DNA of 37,532 nucleotides from NCBI RefSeq assembly GCF_002321025.1, contig NZ_DCLL01000055.1:1-37532 (forward strand), given 5' to 3'. Source of the stretch: Acinetobacter lwoffii. GTDB taxonomy: Bacteria; Pseudomonadota; Gammaproteobacteria; Pseudomonadales; Moraxellaceae. Below, piece by piece: positions 8,741 to 16,107 of the stretch. Below the pieces are notes generated by a model that saw only the letters and a list, made by a program, of their open reading frames with translations, was not told the DNA's origin and did not search any database. A program made the position numbers and the translations under genes. Position 1 is the stretch's first letter, and each line of letters starts with the position of its first letter.

Positions 8741-9379
8741 ATGTCGACTGAGAATAGCAGCACTCCAGTTGTTGGTGAAATTCCCAACTTATTGATTACA
8801 CCAACAGCACAAGAGTATTTAAAGGATCTACTGGATAAACAGAACACTCCGGGTATTGGTGTGCGTGTTTTTGTAGAGCATCCGGGTACTCCTCGCGCTG
8901 AATGTTGCATGGCCTATAGTGCACCTGATGAAGTTGTACCGACAGATTATAAGCAGGAATATCCTGATTTCCCTGCTTTTATCGACTCGCCATCTATTCC
9001 GTATTTACTCGATGCCGTGATTGACTACAACAAGGACCGTTTTGGCGGTCAGTTGACCTTCCGTGCACCGAACTCCAAAGTGCCACGTGTAGGTCCAGAT
9101 GCATCGGTAGAAGAGCGCATTACCTATGTATTGCAGTCTGAAATTAACCCGGGCCTGGCAGGTCATGGTGGTAACTGTGCACTGGTTGAAGTGAAAGAAG
9201 ACCCTGAAAAAGGTTTAACCGCTGTACTTAAATTTGGTGGTGGTTGCCAAGGCTGCTCAGCGATTGATATCACCTTGAAACAGGGTGTTGAAACCACATT
9301 AAAACAACATGTGCCAGAGTTAATGCATGTGGTTGATGAAACGGATCATAGTCAATCTGAAGGTGCGTATATGAAATAA
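8741..9379 (+). CDS. nfuA: Fe-S cluster carrier NfuA
   Basis: NfuA receives 4Fe-4S clusters and delivers them to target apo-enzymes, especially under oxidative stress or iron limitation. The 212-residue protein has the expected two parts. The N-terminal A-type-like domain (about 15-110) is degenerate and lacks the full cysteine set. The C-terminal Nfu domain (about 120-200) has GGGCQGCS with the cluster cysteines C169 and C172. Length and organisation match E. coli NfuA, apart from a short N-terminal extension. It is transcribed alone, divergent from the rhomboid gene, and ends at a strong terminator. Its downstream neighbour is a Fur-regulated receptor, but the two units look separate. Confidence 0.95.
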   Translation: MSTENSSTPVVGEIPNLLITPTAQEYLKDLLDKQNTPGIGVRVFVEHPGTPRAECCMAYSAPDEVVPTDYKQEYPDFPAFIDSPSIPYLLDAVIDYNKDRFGGQLTFRAPNSKVPRVGPDASVEERITYVLQSEINPGLAGHGGNCALVEVKEDPEKGLTAVLKFGGGCQGCSAIDITLKQGVETTLKQHVPELMHVVDETDHSQSEGAYMK

Positions 9380-9413
9380 GCTGTTCTATATAACAGTTTA
9401 TTTATCGCATTTT

Positions 9414-9442
9414 AAAAAACCTCGAAATTTCGAGGTTTTTTT
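9414..9442. terminator. Intrinsic terminator after nfuA
   Basis: CCTCGAAATTTCGAGG is a perfect palindrome flanked by six As and seven Ts, 35 bases past the nfuA stop codon. Confidence 0.9.
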
Positions 9443-9472
9443 ATATCTGGCTTAAAAACTAGTGAATGTTAA

Positions 9473-9487
9473 TGATAATAATTATCA
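9473..9487. promoter_or_regulatory. Fur box upstream of the TonB receptor
   Basis: TGATAAT-A-ATTATCA is an exact 7-1-7 Fur inverted repeat. It lies 86 bases before the receptor start and just upstream of a possible promoter (TTGCAT at 9495, TACACT at 9517). Iron-Fur repression of the receptor is the expected consequence. Confidence 0.85.
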
Positions 9488-9572
9488 ATATTAATTGCAT
9501 TCAATTGAAAAGATGTTACACTTCGCAACCGAATAAACATGATCTCTTCATAAATATTGGGGCGCACAAAGT

Positions 9573-11672
9573 ATGAATAAGCCATTTTTAAAAACAACTT
9601 TAGCTTTTGCCGTATTCACAGCAATGACTGTTTCAGTACAAGCGCAGGACCAAGTTACTGAAGAAAAAGAAGGCGTAGTGCAATCTGAGACGACCAAGTT
9701 ACAAACGATTGTGGTGACTGCGAGTGGGCAGGCGGTGGATGTTAAATCTGCCCCAGCTTCAATTAGTGTCATTACTGCCGAAGAAATTCAAAAACAACCC
9801 GTTTCAAGCTTGGCAGATATTTTAAAACGTGTACCTGGGGTAACAGGAGGGCTTAGTTCAAATGGGGCTGGCTCAAAAATTCAATTACGTGGCATGCCTG
9901 AAAATTACACACTTATCTTAATTGATGGAAAACGTGTAGGTTCATCCAGAGATACCAACTATCGTGCAAACTTGGGTCATCAAGATCTAAACTGGGTTAG
10001 ACCAGAAATGATTGAACGCATTGAGGTCGTACGTGGGCCAATGTCTTCTTTATATGGCTCTGATGCGATGGGTGGAGTGATCAATATCATTACCAAAAAA
10101 ATCCCTTCAGAATGGGGAGGGTCTTTTACCTTAAACCATACCGTGCCGACTACATCTTCTGATTTGGGCCGAACGATCCAATCAGGACTAGTCGGATATG
10201 GCCCTTTAACCGATACGCTAGGTATGCGTGCCACAGTCGGGATCACTGAACAGAAAGCGGATCAAGGCTATCAAATTTCTGATCGTAATATTCCTGGAAT
10301 GGCGGGAAGTAAGGCAACAGGACAATCGGGTAGCCGTGATCAAAATGCAAATTTAAAATTTGATTATACGCCGAATGATATTCATAACCTGTCTTTAGAA
10401 CTGGGCTATGGGTTGCAGCAAGACAACCCGTCTACCACATCACAGGTGGTGGATGGCCAAGAACAGGCTGTATTATCTTGGGGCCCGTCAGAGTTAGAAC
10501 ATCGTTCAATTTCCTTGTCACATGATGCCAAGTGGGCTTTTGGTGATTCAAAAATTACTGCTTACTATAATGATTATGATCAAAGTCAGGTGACAGAGAC
10601 GGGGCCGACCACACAAAAATCCAAGGAAAGCATTGTAGAGGGTAATCTCAATATTCCGTTTCAGTTAGGTGTTGAGCATATCGCTACAGTAGGAGGCCAG
10701 TGGAAATCAGAAGAGTTGATCAATACACGTAATATTGGGCTTTCTATTCCAAGTTATGACGGAAATGAATATGGTTCAGAGCTAGAAGGAGATACTTGGG
10801 CGCTGTTTATTGAAGATAAAATTATTTTTAATGATCAAGTACATTTAACACTGGGGAACCGTTTTGATCATCACGATAAATTTGGCACACATAATAGTCC
10901 CCGTGCTTATCTGGTGCTGCAACCAAATGAAGCCTTGACTGTCAAAGGGGGTGTTGCTCAGGGCTTTAGAGCCCCTTCATTAAAAGAGAATACTGCAGGT
11001 GCCGCGACTCGTTCAGGGGGGAATGGATGTACATCCCTTAAGCCTTTGGGTTATGTATCGGGCGGATGTTATATGGCTGGTAATGCAGACTTGCAACCTG
11101 AAGAAAGTACTAATTATGAAATTGGATTTAATTTTGCTCAAAATGACTTTGATCTCGGTTTAACCTATTTCCACACAGATTTTAAAAATAAAATTGAATA
11201 TCGTGCTTTAGGCGAAATTAATGGTGTGTGGTGGACACAATATCAAAATGCTGAAAAAGCGCGTGTACGAGGCTTAGAAGCAAGTGTAGCATTACCAATT
11301 TTAGATAGTTTGAGCTGGAAAACCAATGCAACCTATTATTTTGAGTCAAAAAATTTAGTGACAGGAAAAAATCTCTCAACGATTCCAGAGTTGTCAGTTT
11401 ATAGTGCACTCAACTGGACACCCACTGATCCACTTTCCTTGGAACTTGCAGCACAATATACCGGTGAGCAATATACAGCAAGTGCTGAAGATACAGTGGT
11501 GATGCAAAAGCCACATACCGTATTTAATCTGTCTGCAAATTATGAAGTGAATGATCAAGTCACTGTTCGGGCCGGGTTAAATAATTTATTTGATAAAAAA
11601 CTGTCAAATGCTTCAAATGATTATTATCTGGATCGTCAGCAAGTATTTGCCGGATTAACTTATAATTTCTAA
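9573..11672 (+). CDS. TonB-dependent outer-membrane siderophore receptor
   Basis: This 699-residue protein should be a 22-strand outer-membrane barrel importing an iron chelate with energy from TonB. A signal peptide (cleavage probably after VQA, near residue 24) is followed by a TonB box, QTIVVTA (44-50), then the plug domain with RVPGV, IQLRGM and IERIEVVRGPMSSLYGSDAMGGVINIITKK-type elements (about 60-175). The barrel ends in phenylalanine, the outer-membrane assembly signal. The plug resembles FepA/CirA-type catecholate receptors, but the ligand cannot be read from sequence. A perfect Fur box lies upstream. No siderophore synthesis or ABC uptake genes are adjacent, so it probably scavenges a xenosiderophore or serves a distant pathway. 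Confidence 0.93.
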   Translation: MNKPFLKTTLAFAVFTAMTVSVQAQDQVTEEKEGVVQSETTKLQTIVVTASGQAVDVKSAPASISVITAEEIQKQPVSSLADILKRVPGVTGGLSSNGAGSKIQLRGMPENYTLILIDGKRVGSSRDTNYRANLGHQDLNWVRPEMIERIEVVRGPMSSLYGSDAMGGVINIITKKIPSEWGGSFTLNHTVPTTSSDLGRTIQSGLVGYGPLTDTLGMRATVGITEQKADQGYQISDRNIPGMAGSKATGQSGSRDQNANLKFDYTPNDIHNLSLELGYGLQQDNPSTTSQVVDGQEQAVLSWGPSELEHRSISLSHDAKWAFGDSKITAYYNDYDQSQVTETGPTTQKSKESIVEGNLNIPFQLGVEHIATVGGQWKSEELINTRNIGLSIPSYDGNEYGSELEGDTWALFIEDKIIFNDQVHLTLGNRFDHHDKFGTHNSPRAYLVLQPNEALTVKGGVAQGFRAPSLKENTAGAATRSGGNGCTSLKPLGYVSGGCYMAGNADLQPEESTNYEIGFNFAQNDFDLGLTYFHTDFKNKIEYRALGEINGVWWTQYQNAEKARVRGLEASVALPILDSLSWKTNATYYFESKNLVTGKNLSTIPELSVYSALNWTPTDPLSLELAAQYTGEQYTASAEDTVVMQKPHTVFNLSANYEVNDQVTVRAGLNNLFDKKLSNASNDYYLDRQQVFAGLTYNF

Positions 11673-11683
11673 TCTAAGCAGAT

Positions 11684-11710
11684 AAAAAAGCCGCTTGAAG
11701 CGGCTTTTTT
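11684..11710. terminator. Bidirectional terminator between convergent genes
   Basis: GCCGC-TTGAA-GCGGC, extended by flanking AAAAAA and TTTTTT, lies 12 bases past the receptor stop and 3 bases from the stop of the convergent gene at 11713. It serves both. Confidence 0.9.
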
Positions 11711-11712
11711 AT

Positions 11713-12714
11713 TTAAATTTTAAGGATTTTTAAAGTATCTTCATGATAATAAAATTGTTCCAGATACATGCGTGCACGCTCACGTAAATGACCCTGTGAA
11801 ACCATCTGCTGAATCACCGGACTGAGCAGTTGCTGCAATTCATTCTGAATTAGCGCTTCATCAATATTCAAATCACGTAATAATTGATCAAAAGTATGTT
11901 CCTGATTGCGGACATACCAAGTATGAATTCCGTCATGCACTTGCTGCTGTAAATAGTCTGTCTGACGTATGTGATCCCAGATGTCATGACCTAAGCCGAC
12001 CGTCTGATTCAGGTCCTGCAGCTCAATATAATTCTTCAAGACCGATACTGGCATATCTTTGATTTTATGCCAGAGATTGGCCTGAAAATGATAGAGTTTC
12101 TCGTCGTCAAAATGCTGGTTCAGCACATGCTCACTCATCTGGCTAAGCTTCAGAATGTTTTTTTGCAGATAACGTGCAATAGTACTATCGAGGTTGGTAT
12201 CGGTGACATTTTCCAGTACCGATTTACCCATTTTCATAAAACGGGAAACCCCGGGCACACTTCTGGCAATCATGGAGTTATCCAGATAATCCTGAATGGA
12301 ATGCTGGATCAATTGCGTAATCATGGCTGAAAATGCCGGATTATTGACTACAGTTTTAATCAGACGCTGACGATGGCCACTTTTGCTGGCCACATACTGG
12401 GCGATTTTGTCCACGGTCAGGACTGGAATCAGATCGGCGATCGTGGTGGTATCATTGGCCGGATGCACCAGGGCAAAACGGATATGCTCGGCAATCTGTT
12501 CAATCAGAAAGCTGCTGGCGGCAGTACCAAGAATCTGTTTTTGCAAAAGCTGATTGATCAGTTCGCAGCTCCACAGCTCTTTTAGCGTCTGTTTGCGCAA
12601 CCACAAATAAAACGCATGAAACTCATTTTGAATCGTTTCAGATTGAGAAAATGCCTGATCGAGAAAATCAAGTTGAGCATCGATCAACTGCTCAATCATC
12701 GGGTGTTTCTGCAT
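11713..12714 (-). CDS. Unrecognised helical protein in an operon with a lipase-like gene
   Basis: I do not recognise the family. The 333 residues are predicted mostly helical, rich in Gln, Leu and His, with no signal peptide, no convincing membrane segment and no cysteine-pair or nucleotide-binding motif. Repeated patterns such as LIEQIAEHI, LIQHSIQDYL and LLSPVIQQMV suggest an all-helical bundle. The start lies 14 bases after the stop of the upstream hydrolase gene, so the two are very probably one transcript. The ATG has AGAGAT before it. Co-transcription with a lipase recalls lipase foldases, but the membrane anchor and foldase motif are absent. It ends at a shared terminator. Confidence 0.85.
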   Translation of the reverse strand: MQKHPMIEQLIDAQLDFLDQAFSQSETIQNEFHAFYLWLRKQTLKELWSCELINQLLQKQILGTAASSFLIEQIAEHIRFALVHPANDTTTIADLIPVLTVDKIAQYVASKSGHRQRLIKTVVNNPAFSAMITQLIQHSIQDYLDNSMIARSVPGVSRFMKMGKSVLENVTDTNLDSTIARYLQKNILKLSQMSEHVLNQHFDDEKLYHFQANLWHKIKDMPVSVLKNYIELQDLNQTVGLGHDIWDHIRQTDYLQQQVHDGIHTWYVRNQEHTFDQLLRDLNIDEALIQNELQQLLSPVIQQMVSQGHLRERARMYLEQFYYHEDTLKILKI

Positions 12715-12728
12715 AGCATCTCTGAAAC

Positions 12729-13766
12729 TTAATTTAAAGGAATGAGTTTATCAGCAAGCGGGTTTTTTAGGGTCTGTGTCTTGGCCAGAAAAGGCAAATA
12801 ATGTTGTGCAACCTGTTTTTCTGCTTCCAGAATTGGCATATGCCCGACATTATTTAGAATCACCGGTTTTTCAGCACGTTTTAGCAGGGCATGTAGTTCT
12901 TTGACTACTTCGACATTAATGATCCGATCCTGTCTACCCCATAAAATCAAGGTCGGTGCTTCTACCGTGCGGGTCAGGCGGGCAAAGGTCTCCGGTGTAT
13001 AAATCCGGTTTAGCATCACCACCTGATCAATCGACTTACTGGTTTGTTCAGCGCGTGAAATCAGCAGTTTTTCCTGTGCATGTCGCAATTGATAAGGAAT
13101 TACCGGCGGGTTTTGCATTAGCTGTCTGGATACATCTTGCAGATCACCGGGTTTGCTGACGATCAGGTCTTTCAAGGCCTGTGGGTCTTTGGTATAGGGC
13201 GTATTCCCCATTTTATACAGACCAGCGCTATTAATTAAAAACAGGCTCTGCGTATCGAAAGGGTATTGCGAGGCATAGACTGTGGCAATCGAGCCGCCTA
13301 AGGAATGCCCAGCAATATGTAAATTCTCGTCCACATTTAAGGTTTCAAGGAACAAACGCAGCTGCGAGGTCACATTGGGTACAGAAACATCAAAATTGTC
13401 CGGAACTTTGGTATCACCGTTGCTTGGCAGATCCGGAATAATGACATGATAATAGGGCGTCAGAAACTGGGCGACCCGGTTCCAGTTGTCGCGCGTGCCG
13501 GCCAGACCATGAATCAGTAGAATGGATGGTTTGTTCTTGGCACCGCCTTCGCTATAGCTCCAGGTGACTTCACCAATTTTGAGGGTCTTGGATTTGAGAC
13601 CGGCAAGGCTGCGTTCCTGCAATAGATGCTGCTGCAAGACTTTGGCAGATGTTTCATTTTTCTGGCTAAACAGCATTTGAGCATGTGTCAGGCCCGGTAA
13701 TGCCATGCTTAAGGCAACCAAGGCTGAACAGATCATTTTCGAGCGCAATTTTATTATTTTCTTCAT
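12729..13766 (-). CDS. Secreted alpha/beta-hydrolase, lipase-like
   Basis: This exported serine hydrolase resembles the Moraxella/Psychrobacter lipase group. The first 29 residues form a signal peptide (basic MKKIIKLRSK, hydrophobic core, cleavage after THA). In the mature part, LLIHGLAG (83-90) supplies the oxyanion loop, S155 in GHSLGG is the nucleophile, D280 in GRQDR the acid and H309 in VGHMP the base. The substrate is probably a short- or medium-chain ester or triglyceride. An upstream in-frame start at 13811 exists, but it would bury the signal peptide, and GGGGA lies correctly spaced before the ATG at 13766, so I chose the latter (345 aa). It is the first gene of a two-gene unit with the unknown protein at 11713-12714. 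Confidence 0.88.
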   Translation of the reverse strand: MKKIIKLRSKMICSALVALSMALPGLTHAQMLFSQKNETSAKVLQQHLLQERSLAGLKSKTLKIGEVTWSYSEGGAKNKPSILLIHGLAGTRDNWNRVAQFLTPYYHVIIPDLPSNGDTKVPDNFDVSVPNVTSQLRLFLETLNVDENLHIAGHSLGGSIATVYASQYPFDTQSLFLINSAGLYKMGNTPYTKDPQALKDLIVSKPGDLQDVSRQLMQNPPVIPYQLRHAQEKLLISRAEQTSKSIDQVVMLNRIYTPETFARLTRTVEAPTLILWGRQDRIINVEVVKELHALLKRAEKPVILNNVGHMPILEAEKQVAQHYLPFLAKTQTLKNPLADKLIPLN

Positions 13767-14081
13767 TGGCCATTCCCCAAAACAAACCCAGTGAGCAAAT
13801 TGCTCAATCAAAATACTTCCATGTTATAAATTTGCAATTTTCATTCAAATAAAAACATTATTCTTCATCCTATTTTAAATCAATCCTTGCGCTTGTCACT
13901 CATTAGTTTTTTGCTAGATTGCATTAAATGACTGGAAAATGTGATGTATTGCGCATAAATTCCCTGCGGAAATGAAATTAGATAAATGCTAAAAATTTAA
14001 TCAGCTAAGATTTTTTGCAAGTGACATTCAAAAAAACTGGCAGTAAGATATTGCAACTAAAACCATCGGTGATAGAAAAGA

Positions 14082-14696
14082 ATGCTCACAGCTCAAGAAG
14101 CTTTAGAACGTCTTAAACAAGGTAACCAACGTTTTGTAAGCGGCGATACTTCGCATCCAAAACAACTTAGCCACCAACAGCGCGCAGAAATGGCAGAGGA
14201 CCAGAATCCGTTTGCAATTGTCTTGGGGTGTTCAGATTCGCGCGTTCCAGCCGAAATGGTTTTTGATCAGGGTCTCGGCGATCTTTTCGTGATTCGTGTT
14301 GCAGGCAATATTGTTGCACCATCCCAGGTCGGCAGTGTTGAATTTGCCGCGGCACGTTATGACTGCGCGATTGTAGTTGTATTAGGTCACAGTCATTGTG
14401 GCGCAATTAAAGCCACCATTGATACTTTGATGTGTCCGGATTGTCCGCCATCGGCAAACCTGATGTCAATTGTGAACCGCGTACGTCCTTCTGTTGAAAC
14501 CTTAATGCAAACTGAACTAAAAAATGACTTGGCAAAATTATCCAAGCATGCAGTACGTTCCAACGTATTTGCTTCGGTAAATCAGTTGCGTCATGGTTCA
14601 GCCGTTCTGGAAAACCTGATTGCACAAGGCAAATTAAAAGTGGTGGGCGCTGAATACTCACTGGAAACTGGTGAAGTATTGTTCTTCGATTTCTAA
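14082..14696 (+). CDS. Beta-class carbonic anhydrase
   Basis: The enzyme interconverts CO2 and bicarbonate, supplying bicarbonate for carboxylases. At 204 residues it is a standard bacterial beta-carbonic anhydrase. The zinc ligands are C50 (CSDSR, which also carries the D52/R54 catalytic pair), H103 and C106 (GHSHCGA). RVAGNIV follows the first motif as usual. No signal peptide, so cytoplasmic. It is transcribed alone, divergent from the lipase unit across a 315-base gap (13767-14081) in which I see only AT-rich promoter-like sequence. It ends at a perfect palindrome shared with tesA. Confidence 0.95.
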   Translation: MLTAQEALERLKQGNQRFVSGDTSHPKQLSHQQRAEMAEDQNPFAIVLGCSDSRVPAEMVFDQGLGDLFVIRVAGNIVAPSQVGSVEFAAARYDCAIVVVLGHSHCGAIKATIDTLMCPDCPPSANLMSIVNRVRPSVETLMQTELKNDLAKLSKHAVRSNVFASVNQLRHGSAVLENLIAQGKLKVVGAEYSLETGEVLFFDF

Positions 14697-14728
14697 GCAC
14701 GATTCATCTAAATACATTCTAAAATAAG

Positions 14729-14756
14729 TTAAAGGCGCTTTATAAAGCGCCTTTAA
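14729..14756. terminator. 24-bp palindromic terminator overlapping the tesA stop
   Basis: AAAGGCGCTTTA/TAAAGCGCCTTT (14731-14754) is a perfect palindrome placed between convergent genes. The tesA stop codon (14740-14742) lies inside it, so the last tesA codons are part of the hairpin. U tracts are short on both sides. Confidence 0.75.
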
Positions 14757-15369
14757 TGTATGGATAAGCATTATTTAACAGGATCGTCTGTGCTTTGGCA
14801 TTCGGATGAATCAGATCCTTTTGCATCAATGTTTTATTACCGGCGACACCTTGCATAAAGAAGGGTAATAACTTCACCTTATATTGCTGACTCACCACTT
14901 TATAATTATTTTCAAAAGCCTTGCTATAGGCCTGCCCGTAGTTAGGCGGCATTTTTATACCAAAGATAACGACCTTAGCCTTGGCTTTCTGGCTCTTCTG
15001 AATCAGGCTGGCTAAATTTTTTTGAATCATTTGAGGCGGCTGTCCGCGTAAGCCATCATTGCCACCCAACTCAATGACCACAAGGTCTGGACGATGCGTT
15101 TGTAGCAATTTTGGTAGTCTGGCCAGCGCTCCACTCGTGGTTTCGCCACTGACACTTGCATTGACCACTTTATGCTGTTTCGGATACTGTTGCTCTAAAC
15201 GCTTTTGTAATAAATTTACCCAACCTTGCTGGGGCTGGATACCATAACCTGCACTTAAACTATCACCTAAAATCATAATCGTCTTTGCTGAAACCCCAAG
15301 AGGTAACAGGCACAGGCTGAGCAAAAAAAAGTAAGGCAATAGCCGAGTTTTCTGATTAAGATCTTTCAT
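14740..15369 (-). CDS. tesA: SGNH-hydrolase TesA (periplasmic arylesterase/thioesterase I)
   Basis: TesA is a periplasmic GDSL esterase acting on acyl-CoA, lysophospholipid and aryl ester substrates. The signal peptide (hydrophobic LLPYFFLLSLCLLPLG) ends at VSA. The block I serine is in GDSLSAGYG (S37 from the ATG chosen), block III is GGNDGLRG, and the Asp-His pair is in DLIHPN near the C-terminus. Its 209 residues fit the family. A GTG three codons upstream (15378) is possible; neither start has a clear Shine-Dalgarno. The gene is divergent from ybbA, and the start codons are only about 11 bases apart, the same neighbourhood as tesA-ybbA-ybbP in E. coli. The promoter of each must therefore lie within the other's coding sequence. 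Confidence 0.93.
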   Translation of the reverse strand: MKDLNQKTRLLPYFFLLSLCLLPLGVSAKTIMILGDSLSAGYGIQPQQGWVNLLQKRLEQQYPKQHKVVNASVSGETTSGALARLPKLLQTHRPDLVVIELGGNDGLRGQPPQMIQKNLASLIQKSQKAKAKVVIFGIKMPPNYGQAYSKAFENNYKVVSQQYKVKLLPFFMQGVAGNKTLMQKDLIHPNAKAQTILLNNAYPYIKGAL

Positions 15370-15380
15370 ATAGGACACGT

Positions 15381-16106
15381 ATGATTCAAAGCAGCAACGA
15401 TTCGACCATCATGCCACAGGCTATTATTTCTGCCCAGAAATTGACACAAAAGATACAACTTTCACAAAAACAGCTCACCATTTTTGAGGATCTTGATCTG
15501 GAGATTCAGGCCGGGGAGCAGGTGGCAATTACCGGTCGTTCCGGTTCCGGGAAATCCACATTGCTGGGTATTCTGGCGACACTGGATCAAGCAAGTTCTG
15601 GTCAGCTTATGGTCTGTGGCGAATCAGTGTCTAACTTGAATGAAGAACAACGTGCGCTGGTACGTTTGAGAAATATCGGGTTTGTCTTTCAGTCTTTTCA
15701 GCTCTTGCCACATCTGACTGCACTTGAAAATGTGATGCTACCACTGCGCCTGCAGCCCGGCTTTAAATATGCAGACGCTGAGCAAAAAGCCTTGGCATTA
15801 CTACATAAGGTCGGTCTGGATCGACAGGCGCAGCAAACGCCAAAAGTCTTGTCCGGGGGAGAACAGCAACGTGTAGCCATCGCTCGTGCACTGGTCAGTG
15901 AACCCAAAATCATTTTTGCCGATGAACCTACGGGCAATCTCGATGGTGAAACGGCCAGAGAAATTGAACAACTGCTGTTTCAACTGAACCGGGAACTGGG
16001 GACGACGTTGGTGCTGGTCACGCATGATCGCAAACTGGCGCAGCAGTGTCAGCGGCATTTTGAACTGCTGAATGGCGAGCTGATTGAACATCCGAGTGGA
16101 GGATGA
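15381..16106 (+). CDS. ybbA: ABC transporter ATP-binding protein YbbA
   Basis: This is the ATPase subunit of a MacB/LolD-type export or lipoprotein-handling ABC system. Walker A is GRSGSGKST (52-60), the Q-loop FVFQSFQLLPHLT, the signature LSGGEQQRVAIARAL (158-172), Walker B IIFADEPTGNLDG, and the switch histidine THD. AGGA lies correctly before the ATG. The downstream permease starts one base after the stop, so the two are translationally coupled partners. Divergent from tesA, as in E. coli. The substrate is not known; a link with TesA in lipid or lipopeptide handling is suggested by context only. Confidence 0.95.
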   Translation: MIQSSNDSTIMPQAIISAQKLTQKIQLSQKQLTIFEDLDLEIQAGEQVAITGRSGSGKSTLLGILATLDQASSGQLMVCGESVSNLNEEQRALVRLRNIGFVFQSFQLLPHLTALENVMLPLRLQPGFKYADAEQKALALLHKVGLDRQAQQTPKVLSGGEQQRVAIARALVSEPKIIFADEPTGNLDGETAREIEQLLFQLNRELGTTLVLVTHDRKLAQQCQRHFELLNGELIEHPSGG

Positions 16107-16107
16107 A

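Noticed and set aside
11713..12714. The unknown helical protein as a lipase foldase (LifO)
   Set aside because: It has no N-terminal membrane anchor and no recognisable foldase motif, and the neighbouring enzyme belongs to a lipase group not known to need a foldase.
13767..13811. Longer lipase start at 13811
   Set aside because: It would place 15 residues, including Trp and Cys, before a well-formed signal peptide, while GGGGA is properly spaced before the ATG at 13766.
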